Shown here: piece by piece, positions 1 to 5,025 of the stretch
Position numbering within the stretch: the stretch's first letter is position 1
Layout: every line of letters starts with the position of its first letter
The notes under the pieces: model-generated
Told to the model about the DNA's origin: nothing
Databases searched by the model: none
The model's input: the letters and a program-made list of their open reading frames with translations, nothing else
Assembly: GCA_030044075.1 (NCBI GenBank)
Contig: JASHWM010000010.1
Span: 1-5,025 of the forward strand
Reading direction: 5' to 3'
DNA length: 5,025 bases
From: Candidatus Rhabdochlamydia sp.
GTDB taxonomy: Bacteria > Chlamydiota > Chlamydiia > Chlamydiales > Rhabdochlamydiaceae
Translations under genes and position numbers: made by a program

Positions 1-75
1 ATGGAATGCGAAATGCAGTCCTATAGTGAAAATAACTACAATGCTTTTATCAATTCCTTCAAATTGGCCAACTAA
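1..75 (+). CDS. Possible C-terminal tail of an upstream gene (partial)
   Basis: Frame 1 is open from the first base to a TAA stop at 73-75 and would encode 24 residues ending NAFINSFKLAN. The first codon happens to be ATG, but no upstream sequence is available to show a ribosome binding site, so this is either the end of a longer gene entering from the left or a chance open frame. A hairpin begins ten bases after the stop, which mildly favours a real gene end. The residues resemble no family I recognise. A 24-codon open frame can easily arise by chance, so the call is weak. Confidence 0.3.
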   Translation: MECEMQSYSENNYNAFINSFKLAN

Positions 76-84
76 CAGCTATTG

Positions 85-137
85 TCCAATATAGCGCCTT
101 TTCCTCTAATTCTGAGGGTCTTACGGCGCTATTTGGA
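85..137. other. Imperfect hairpin in the intergenic region, no T-tract
   Basis: Bases 85-98 (TCCAATATAGCGCC) pair with 125-137 (GGCGCTATTTGGA) over 13 base pairs with one bulged T near position 90. Inside the loop a second short stem forms between CCTC at 103-106 and GAGG at 114-117, giving a two-tier structure with a 7-base apical loop. No run of T follows on either strand, so it is not a standard intrinsic terminator. It may be the 3' end structure of the gene ending at 75, or a binding or processing element. The pairing is seen directly; the role is inferred. Confidence 0.5.
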
Positions 138-303
138 TGATGGGCGTCTATGTGATTATCATTGATTATTAATTACTTACACTAATGCTCATGTGAGCTA
201 GTTTATCGGATAAATTTATTTATTTGATAATTAACAACTTGTGAGAAATTTTATTTAATTGTACGTGTTAATTTAAAATTTTAAGTATTATTTTTCAATA
301 ATA
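138..303. other. AT-rich spacer with no recognisable gene
   Basis: No open frame of useful length, tRNA or known RNA gene is visible on either strand. The stretch becomes extremely AT-rich from about 210 onward, which is typical of DNA just upstream of a strong bacterial promoter. The heptamer TGATTAT occurs at 153-159 and again at 163-169, a 10-base spacing of uncertain meaning. A small dyad at 181-202 is listed separately. Confidence 0.6.
181..202. promoter_or_regulatory. Small dyad, possible operator or weak hairpin
   Basis: GCTCA at 187-191 and TGAGC at 194-198 are perfect inverted copies separated by two bases. ACTA at 181-184 and TAGT at 199-202 extend the symmetry after a two-base bulge. 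The dyad lies about 100 bases upstream of the predicted promoter of the large gene. A regulator site is possible at that distance, but a dyad this short can arise by chance. No known operator consensus is recognised. Confidence 0.2.
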
Positions 304-312
304 TGTTATAAT
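304..312 (+). promoter_or_regulatory. Extended -10 promoter of the large gene
   Basis: TGTTATAAT at 304-312 is a perfect extended -10 element (TG-N-TATAAT) for a housekeeping sigma factor (sigma-66 in chlamydiae). Transcription would be expected to begin near 319-320, giving a leader of about 30 bases before the ATG at 350. No good -35 hexamer lies 16-18 bases upstream, which is compatible with extended -10 promoters. Further TATAAT strings at 323-328 and 329-334 would leave too little leader for the ribosome and are considered less likely. Confidence 0.55.
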
Positions 313-342
313 TCCTACTTTATATAATTATAATATTATTTT

Positions 343-352
343 GGGGAATATG
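343..352 (+). promoter_or_regulatory. Weak, close ribosome binding site that decides the ATG start
   Basis: GGGG at 343-346 is the only purine-rich, G-containing stretch before the coding region and sits three bases from ATG at 350. This is short spacing and a weak Shine-Dalgarno match. The alternative in-frame TTG at 341 overlaps the GGGG stretch and is preceded only by A/T bases, so it has no ribosome binding site. No other in-frame ATG occurs for several hundred codons. The ATG is therefore preferred, and translation may depend on the unstructured AT-rich leader. Confidence 0.5.
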
Positions 353-3300
353 AGCGCATTAGATAGAAGACTGTCTGGTGGGGCAGAGGGCGATATTACA
401 GCCGCTAGATCTGCCTCAGCAAAGCCTGTTGACCTTTCAAAGGACCTAAGGTTCGATCCTGCTTTGGTCAGCGCGAACCGTACCTATAAGGCGCTGGTGC
501 AAGTTGGGAAAAGGATTTATTCAGATTCAAGAAAGAGCGAAGCTTTGTCCGCAGCTCCAAATCAGCCCTTTGCCATCGCATCAGCATTTAAAGTAGTGGG
601 CCGAGAAGGCAAAGACAAATCTGTTGAGGGAAGGGACAATCATCATTACATTTGGCTTAAGCCTACAGAGGAAGATCCTTCGGTAGCAATTCCAGATGGG
701 TCTCCCATTACTTCAGTTGCAAATGTGTCATTTGGAAATTGGATCGCATTTTTATTTTCTACGTCAGACGGAAAATATCAGTACGACTTGATCACAAACA
801 AAGATCGATGTGTTGAAGCAAGAATTGTGCAAGACCAGAAGGCGTACGAGCAAGATTTCTTTTTTATCAGGCTGGTTTTAGAACAGGCCAACAATACTCA
901 GAGGAAGGGGGATCGCCAAGACCTTTCCTCAGTGTTACAAGGCCAAGAGCCAACGCTTCAGGGGTTTGGTCTTCTGGAAGATTTTGAAGAAAGATCATTT
1001 ACCGATAAAACACTTGTATCAAAAGACCCATTCGCATCACTTGATGGAGTGTTGGACTTTTCTTCTTCTTCTTCTTCTTCTTCTTCGTCTTTGGATGCTC
1101 GAGATCGTTCTTCAGAGCTTACTCCCGTTGCTTCTGGAGATCTTTCTATTGCAGCAGATCCTTTTTCTCCTGATTCCTCTAGAGATCTTTCTAGTGCTTC
1201 TGCTTCGTTAACAAGAAAAAGTGAAACTTCCAGAATTCTGGAAACCTACTTTAATGATCCCAAGCATTACGCCCTCGCGATTGAAGAGACAAAAAAGTAC
1301 GGCCCGATGCTTGTCCTTAAAAAACTAACTGGCGGGCAAGTTTTCCTCCGCTATTTTGGTAAGGATTATACCAATTGGAAGTCAGTATACAGCTTTTTAA
1401 AATCCGATGAGGTCATTGATAAAACTCCTTCCGAATATAGAACAAAAGCTGCGATCGACGAGATCTTCTTGCTAAAAACAGAGCTTTCTAAAGGGTCAAG
1501 AGAACAGCTGGAAGCTTTGCATGGTGGAAAGATGTATGGGCTTGACTTTCCAAAAGAATTCCTGTCGGATGCGAAGAATCGTCCAGTAGAATATTCCCGA
1601 TTTTTCCACAGCCTGTCCTCAGAGCAGAAAGCAGAATGGGACAGCTGGCTTATATCAGCTTTGCGCAACCCTCTTTTAAACGAAGAATACGATCCTGAAA
1701 ATGATGCAGATGATGAAGAAGATCCTATTAAGGTGCTTTCGTTAGAAGCACTTAACAGCGTCGCCGTATTGGAATATTCAGGTGATCAGACAAAGATCGT
1801 CTTTATTCAAAAAACACCTGACGGCAAAGAATATCTCTCTATTCGGAACATGACTGCTTTCGAGCGTTTCGCCGCCTTTATATTTACTCTTGGTTCTAAA
1901 GACATCCCTGAACCTAAAGCCTTCTATGTTGTACAAAAGCATTTGATGGACTCTCTATCGGAATTTAAGCAATTCCTCTCTCCTAAAGACTATAACATCC
2001 TTCAAGCTGCTGCACGTGAGGCATCGAGGGGGACCCTTACAGTGTACGATCCTCATGTGCCCGATAATACCGATGACAGAGATACTTCAGTAGTTAATGC
2101 ATTACTTGCTTATATCAAGGACGAGAAGTCGATCCTATTGCAAGTCGAAGGTGATGTTGAAGATGAAGGAAAGGTAGAGAATTTACGTCTGAACGCTGTG
2201 CGATATGACTCTCTCCGCCCGGTGAAAAGACTTGAGAAGACGGATTGGGAAAAAGTCTCTGTCCTTCTTACCGAAGAAAATGTCAATGCGTTTATCAATG
2301 CACTAGAGGCTGACTGGATGAACTTGGACGACGCCAAAAACCTTGGACTGATCTACAGGTTGTTGAAAAATTTAGAGCCTACCTATCATAGAATTGAGTC
2401 TGAGGTCCAAAGGCTGCATCCTTCCATCGCAATGAAAGATTCTGCTGGTAAACCTACTTCAGGCTCTGAAAAGCTGATGCGGGAAGCATTCCCTGCCTAC
2501 TTCTTACTCCTTGACTACCATCAGTCCCTCACAAAGGAATTCCAACTGCGAAAACAAAAAAGAGAAGCATTAATAGCAGGTGAGGAAGCTAGAAAAGCGG
2601 CAGAACTGCAGGCGCGGCTAGAAGAGCGAGCGCAGCCAACTGACGAAGGCGCTAAGAAAGTGGGTGCTGCAAGTAGCGATGATGTAAGCCAAACTTCAGA
2701 AGGTATTGAAGGCCCTTCTACTTCAGTTTCTTCTTTTGAGCTATCTGCTACAGACACCTATCTTCCCGGCGATGCCAGTGCGCTACAGACTTATGCACAT
2801 AATCCAAATGAATACATCCTGAGAGTGGAACCGCTTGGAGATGCTTCTTATCTTGTCGCTTTCCCAGTTTCAGACCTGGACGTAATGGAGAAGCTCCAAA
2901 AGACTCTCCTGGATCTCACGGATTGGAAAAAAGTTGGCGAGTATTTCGCTAAGAATGAACGCTTTGATAAAATTTTAGACAAAATTCTCAGAGAGTCTGG
3001 GGATGACCTTGAGCCTGTCCATGCAATTGTCAAAAAAGTTTTCGATAAGATGCATGAGGTATTTGAGAAAAAGAAAAAAGACTACCAAGAAACAGGCACC
3101 CCAACCATCGGAGAAGGTGGTTTTTATACGAAGGAATTTACTGCATATATCGAACAGGAAGTCCCAGGATATTGGTATATCTGCAAGACCCTTGGAAAGC
3201 TTGAGGATATGAGAAATAAACTGGCTGCTGAGCCTGAGGTAGAGATGTCTGTCTCACAAATAAGCGAGCTATCATCGACAGCATCCTCAGATCCTGAAAC

Positions 3301-4453
3301 CAAAGCCCTTATTTCCTTTAGCGAAGATCCTGAGTCTGTCATATTGATAGTTGAGATGGATGATACATCGCAACAGTTGAGTGCAATGAGAGCAAATCAA
3401 GCCGATAGATTGGATTTTGACCAATTAGTAACTGTTTTAGAAACTGGATCGGGTATTTTGGGTAGCATCGAAAAGGACAAGAGATCTAGGACTGACTGGA
3501 ACAGCGTCTCACAATATTTGAAGAAAGATGGTCGTCTAGAACGAATATTATCTGGTTTGAGCGGCGATGAAAGCGCAAGACAGTCTGCTCGAAAATTGGC
3601 GCTAGAAATTCATCGGGAAATGGAGAATATCTTTGGTGTAATGAAAAAAGTTTATACTGAGAGCGGAGCGAGCTTTTCTGTTGCAGACAGCGCTCTTCTC
3701 AGCGAAGAATTTATTACTTATACCGAGAGCCAATTGCCCCATACCAGAGAAGAAATTCTAGCCCTTTTTGAAGTTAGAAGAATATGCGCGGACTTCCTTG
3801 CTCCTCCAAAATCCACCTCTCCTGTTGATCTTCTCAGCTCAAGTGGTTCTGTAGGAAAAAATAGCGGTGACAGCGGCGTTGGATCTGTTAGCAGCGCTGG
3901 ATTTGTCAAAATTCCTAAGCCTTTCTCTAAAAGTGAAATTGAAGCGTTGAGAACGTTTGGGACGGATCCTCAAGGGCATGTCCTCAAGGTCCATAAGAAA
4001 GGAAAGGACAAAGAGCTGGTAGTAGCGAAGATGACAATTTTCAACCGGAACTGGGAGTCGCAATGGAAAGATGTTGCGGACTATTTGGGCGAACCAGAAA
4101 GATTAAAAGATACATTGGAACAAGCGAAAAATGTTGTCTACTACCGTGTGATGCAGGAAATTTTGACCCACGTACAGCCGATCATCATTGGGTTGGAAAA
4201 GGAGTTTGTTAAAAAGAACCCTGGTAAATTGGTCCTTGTGGGCCCTTCACTTTCTCATGAATTTATGAAATACATCATGGAAAAATTTCCAGCTTATGGA
4301 GTTTTACAGGATTTTATGCTTCAAGTGTTGAATGTAGACCTTGGGAGTTCCCCAGAACATGAGGATTCAGAAGAGGTTATTGATGATGGTAGCAAGTCTT
4401 TGGATTCTAGCGATTCAGCAGATGGACAGTTAAGGTCAATTAGCGAAGATTAA
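350..4453 (+). CDS. Very large modular repeat protein of unknown function (1367 aa)
   Basis: I do not recognise this protein. No signal peptide, membrane segment or catalytic motif is evident, and cysteines are very few. In order it shows: a Ser/Ala-rich, probably disordered N-terminus (about 1-35); a unique, probably beta-rich region (about 40-190); a Ser-rich linker with ten consecutive serines (238-294); and diverged modules at about 296-422, 584-727, 811-951, 986-1142 and 1199-1324, with a doubtful one at 467-559. The modules share a Trp motif (TDWxxV-like; W343, W633, W859, W1050, W1239) and a later EF/P motif. Linkers are acidic (445-458), charged and helical (724-762) or Ser/Gly-rich (1157-1184), and the C-terminus is acidic and Ser-rich. 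The gene has its own promoter and terminator. Size, modularity and the disordered N-terminus fit a lineage-specific secreted effector or scaffold, but this is inference. The reading frame is intact. An alternative TTG start at 341 would add three residues. Confidence 0.93.
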   Translation: MSALDRRLSGGAEGDITAARSASAKPVDLSKDLRFDPALVSANRTYKALVQVGKRIYSDSRKSEALSAAPNQPFAIASAFKVVGREGKDKSVEGRDNHHYIWLKPTEEDPSVAIPDGSPITSVANVSFGNWIAFLFSTSDGKYQYDLITNKDRCVEARIVQDQKAYEQDFFFIRLVLEQANNTQRKGDRQDLSSVLQGQEPTLQGFGLLEDFEERSFTDKTLVSKDPFASLDGVLDFSSSSSSSSSSLDARDRSSELTPVASGDLSIAADPFSPDSSRDLSSASASLTRKSETSRILETYFNDPKHYALAIEETKKYGPMLVLKKLTGGQVFLRYFGKDYTNWKSVYSFLKSDEVIDKTPSEYRTKAAIDEIFLLKTELSKGSREQLEALHGGKMYGLDFPKEFLSDAKNRPVEYSRFFHSLSSEQKAEWDSWLISALRNPLLNEEYDPENDADDEEDPIKVLSLEALNSVAVLEYSGDQTKIVFIQKTPDGKEYLSIRNMTAFERFAAFIFTLGSKDIPEPKAFYVVQKHLMDSLSEFKQFLSPKDYNILQAAAREASRGTLTVYDPHVPDNTDDRDTSVVNALLAYIKDEKSILLQVEGDVEDEGKVENLRLNAVRYDSLRPVKRLEKTDWEKVSVLLTEENVNAFINALEADWMNLDDAKNLGLIYRLLKNLEPTYHRIESEVQRLHPSIAMKDSAGKPTSGSEKLMREAFPAYFLLLDYHQSLTKEFQLRKQKREALIAGEEARKAAELQARLEERAQPTDEGAKKVGAASSDDVSQTSEGIEGPSTSVSSFELSATDTYLPGDASALQTYAHNPNEYILRVEPLGDASYLVAFPVSDLDVMEKLQKTLLDLTDWKKVGEYFAKNERFDKILDKILRESGDDLEPVHAIVKKVFDKMHEVFEKKKKDYQETGTPTIGEGGFYTKEFTAYIEQEVPGYWYICKTLGKLEDMRNKLAAEPEVEMSVSQISELSSTASSDPETKALISFSEDPESVILIVEMDDTSQQLSAMRANQADRLDFDQLVTVLETGSGILGSIEKDKRSRTDWNSVSQYLKKDGRLERILSGLSGDESARQSARKLALEIHREMENIFGVMKKVYTESGASFSVADSALLSEEFITYTESQLPHTREEILALFEVRRICADFLAPPKSTSPVDLLSSSGSVGKNSGDSGVGSVSSAGFVKIPKPFSKSEIEALRTFGTDPQGHVLKVHKKGKDKELVVAKMTIFNRNWESQWKDVADYLGEPERLKDTLEQAKNVVYYRVMQEILTHVQPIIIGLEKEFVKKNPGKLVLVGPSLSHEFMKYIMEKFPAYGVLQDFMLQVLNVDLGSSPEHEDSEEVIDDGSKSLDSSDSADGQLRSISED
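1060..1086 (+). repeat. (TTC)9 microsatellite encoding a polyserine run
   Basis: Nine perfect TTC units occupy this tract. It is read as TCT codons and, with the following TCG and TCT codons, gives ten consecutive serines (residues 238-247). Eight of the ten serine codons are identical TCT, which points to expansion by strand slippage and not to selection for serine alone. Changes by whole units keep the frame and would lengthen or shorten the linker only. Confidence 0.9.
1101..1193 (+). repeat. Short in-phase direct repeats in the Ser-rich linker
   Basis: The 12-mer GAGATCTTTCTA occurs at 1137-1148 and 1182-1193, exactly 45 bases (15 codons) apart. A one-mismatch relative, GAGATCGTTCT, lies at 1101-1111, 36 bases before the first. 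The encoded segments are RDRSS, GDLSI and RDLSS. The spacing keeps the codon phase, which suggests that this linker grew by small local duplications and then diverged. Confidence 0.55.
1235..1615 (+). repeat. Module 1 of the diverged internal repeat (aa 296-422)
   Basis: The segment begins ILETYFNDPKHYALAIEE, which resembles the openings of modules 3-5 (a short helix, a D/N-P, then a hydrophobic strand). It contains TNWKSVYSFL with W343 and then FPKEF at about 400-404 and P412, 69 residues after the Trp. The match to the other copies is weaker in the middle. It is followed by an acidic linker. Confidence 0.5.
1748..2026 (+). repeat. Possible degenerate module (aa 467-559)
   Basis: The segment opens ALNSVAVLEY, has a strand pair around KIVFIQKT and KEYLSIRNMTAF, and then a helix FERFAAFIF in place of the usual W-x-x-V helix. 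KEYLSIRNMTAF is comparable with KELVVAKMTIF of the last module. The Trp and the later EF/P motif are missing, so this is either a decayed, shortened copy or an unrelated insert. Confidence 0.25.
2099..2530 (+). repeat. Module 2 of the diverged internal repeat (aa 584-727)
   Basis: It opens ALLAYIKDEKSILLQVEG, carries KTDWEKVSVLL with W633, and ends with LMREAFPAYFLLLDY, where P715 lies 82 residues after the Trp. FPAY is shared exactly with module 5. A strongly charged, probably coiled-coil helix (residues 724-762, rich in K, R, E, A and Q) follows directly. Confidence 0.6.
2780..3202 (+). repeat. Module 3 of the diverged internal repeat (aa 811-951)
   Basis: It opens ALQTYAHNPNEYILRVE, has LTDWKKVGEYF with W859, and ends YTKEFTAYIEQEVPGY with P939, 80 residues after the Trp. 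It is the copy closest to module 4: both have TDWxxVxxY, a KKxYxExG segment and an EFxxY...P ending at the same spacing. The module is predicted to be mostly helical after an initial strand region. Confidence 0.65.
3305..3775 (+). repeat. Module 4 of the diverged internal repeat (aa 986-1142)
   Basis: It opens ALISFSEDPESVILIVE, has RTDWNSVSQYL with W1050, and ends LSEEFITYTESQLPHT with P1130, 80 residues after the Trp, the same spacing as module 3. It has a longer segment between the opening strand and the Trp motif than the other copies. A Ser/Gly-rich linker (residues 1157-1184) follows before module 5. Confidence 0.65.
3944..4321 (+). repeat. Module 5 of the diverged internal repeat (aa 1199-1324)
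   Basis: It opens ALRTFGTDPQGHVLKVHKK, has SQWKDVADYL with W1239, and ends LSHEFMKYIMEKFPAYGVL with P1314, 75 residues after the Trp. The LSxEF start of the last motif is shared with module 4 and FPAY with module 2. It is the shortest clear copy and is followed only by the acidic, Ser-rich C-terminal tail. Confidence 0.6.
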
Positions 4454-4472
4454 TACAAAAACAAGTTTGTAT
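4453..4472 (+). other. Small hairpin overlapping the stop codon
   Basis: ATACAAA at 4453-4459 pairs with TTTGTAT at 4466-4472 around a six-base loop. It begins in the last base of the TAA stop and lies just before the main terminator stem. It is A/T-rich and weak, so it may add 3' end stability or be incidental. Confidence 0.3.
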
Positions 4473-4481
4473 CTCCCCCCG

Positions 4482-4511
4482 GGTGCTAGGGATTTCCCTA
4501 GCACCTTTTTT
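4482..4511 (+). terminator. Strong intrinsic terminator of the large gene
   Basis: GGTGCTAGGGA at 4482-4492 pairs perfectly with TCCCTAGCACC at 4495-4505. The two-base gap means the innermost pair opens to give a four-base loop on a ten-pair stem. Six T residues (4506-4511) follow at once. It lies 28 bases after the stop codon of the large gene and 51 bases before the trxB start, so it should insulate trxB from upstream transcription. Confidence 0.93.
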
Positions 4512-4562
4512 CTCTGCAAAAATCAAAATCCATGTTAAGGTATTCCGTAAAAGTGAGGAAGC
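4512..4562 (+). promoter_or_regulatory. Leader of trxB: ribosome binding site, promoter unclear
   Basis: GAGGA at 4555-4559 is a good Shine-Dalgarno core three bases before the ATG at 4563 and fixes the trxB start. Because a strong terminator lies just upstream, trxB needs its own promoter within or overlapping this stretch, or relies on read-through. The only -10-like string is TATTCC at 4541-4546, a poor match, with no clear -35. No convincing promoter is claimed. Confidence 0.5.
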
Positions 4563-5025
4563 ATGGAAAAACGAAAATTAGTCATTATCGGATCAGGTCC
4601 GGCCGGCTACACTGCAGCTATTTATGCGGCAAGGGCCAACCTTGAGCCCCTTTTATTCGAAGGTTTTTTTTCAGGCCCATCAGGTGGCCAGCTTATGACC
4701 ACAACGGATGTAGAGAACTACCCGGGGTTCCCGCAAGGGGTCACAGGCCCAGACCTCATGGTTGATTTTCGGAAACAGGCAGAGCGCTTTGGAACGGTTT
4801 TTGTCACTGAAGACGTCGATTCCTTCGAAAACGACAAGCCCCCATTCCTTATCAAGAGCAACTCCAAGGTCGTGCTTGCCGATGCAGTCATTATTGCGAC
4901 GGGAGCGACCGCAAAAAGGCTCGATATCCCCGGCACAAGGGATGGCGAATTTTGGCAAAAAGGGGTCACCGCTTGCGCAGTATGCGATGGAGCAGCGCCG
5001 ATCTTTAGGGGAAAAGACCTCTATG
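4563..5025 (+). CDS. trxB: Thioredoxin reductase, N-terminal half (partial, runs off right edge)
   Basis: This is a cytoplasmic flavoenzyme that uses NADPH to reduce thioredoxin, which in turn supplies electrons to ribonucleotide reductase and keeps protein thiols reduced. The 154 visible residues carry the FAD-binding GSGPAG dinucleotide fold at 10-15, GGQLMTTT at 41-48, ENYPGFP at 51-57 (a family hallmark), the ATGA segment at 112-115 and the redox-active CAVCDG at 138-143 (cysteines 138 and 141). The first part of the NADPH domain follows the CxxC. The family is usually a little over 300 residues, so about half is present and the frame is open to the window end. Start choice is supported by GAGGA at 4555-4559 and by the position of the FAD motif close to the N-terminus. 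Sequence style is chlamydial. The gene follows the large repeat gene in the same direction but is separated from it by a strong terminator. Confidence 0.96.
   Translation, partial: MEKRKLVIIGSGPAGYTAAIYAARANLEPLLFEGFFSGPSGGQLMTTTDVENYPGFPQGVTGPDLMVDFRKQAERFGTVFVTEDVDSFENDKPPFLIKSNSKVVLADAVIIATGATAKRLDIPGTRDGEFWQKGVTACAVCDGAAPIFRGKDLY

Noticed and set aside
241..300. Apparent inverted repeats in the A/T-only region upstream of the promoter
   Set aside because: The sequence is about 85% A+T, so imperfect pairings of this kind are expected by chance.
323..334. Two further TATAAT strings just before the large gene
   Set aside because: Transcription from them would start near 335-341, leaving about 9-15 bases before the ATG and cutting close to or into the ribosome binding site. 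They are likely by-products of the AT-rich sequence.
1..340. tRNA or other structured RNA gene in the left intergenic region
   Set aside because: The hairpin at 85-137 lacks the D, anticodon and T arms and no 3' CCA is present. Nothing else folds convincingly by eye.
966..1211. An 81-residue + strand open frame rich in leucine inside the large gene
   Set aside because: It is a shifted-frame reading of the TTC microsatellite (TTC/TCT read as CTT gives Leu), with no ribosome binding site, and the overlapping long frame is clearly the real one.
1682..1723. Acidic stretch EEYDPENDADDEED (aa 445-458) as a calcium-binding EF-hand loop
   Set aside because: The spacing of acidic residues and the lack of the central Gly and flanking helices do not fit a canonical EF-hand. 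It is better read as an acidic linker.
4680..4969. Two minus-strand open frames opposite trxB
   Set aside because: They are antisense to a well-recognised conserved enzyme, show no family resemblance and overlap each other.

Overview
The window looks like a chromosomal segment from a member of the Chlamydiae, most likely an environmental (Parachlamydia/Waddlia/Criblamydia-type) lineage. This rests mainly on the partial gene at the right end. It encodes the N-terminal half of a thioredoxin reductase whose segments ([33 protein letters not shown]) match the chlamydial TrxB style as I remember it. Genus cannot be fixed from the sequence alone. Local GC is roughly 50% in the reductase gene, mid-40s in the large gene, and very low (about 15-25% by eye) in the stretch just upstream of the large gene.

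Layout, all on the + strand. Positions 1-75 are an open frame ending in TAA that may be the tail of an upstream gene. Positions 85-137 hold an imperfect hairpin without a T-tract. Positions 138-349 are an AT-rich spacer with a small dyad (181-202) and a good extended -10 promoter (304-312). Positions 350-4453 are one very long gene for a 1367-residue protein of no family I recognise. An 11-bp intrinsic terminator follows at 4482-4511, and trxB then starts at 4563 and runs off the right edge.

The large gene is the interesting part. Its protein has no evident signal peptide or membrane segment. It has a unique N-terminal region, then a Ser-rich linker with a ten-serine run encoded by a (TTC)9 microsatellite. 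After that come at least five strongly diverged copies of a module of about 130-155 residues. The copies share a [T/S]-x-W-x-x-V motif followed 69-82 residues later by an [E/K]-x-F/L...P-x-Y-like motif, and they are separated by acidic, coiled-coil-like or Ser/Gly linkers. A sixth segment (467-559) is a weak candidate. This architecture suggests a secreted or scaffold-type, lineage-specific protein, but function is not shown by the sequence. The terminator separates it from the housekeeping trxB gene, so the two are probably independent transcription units that share only direction.
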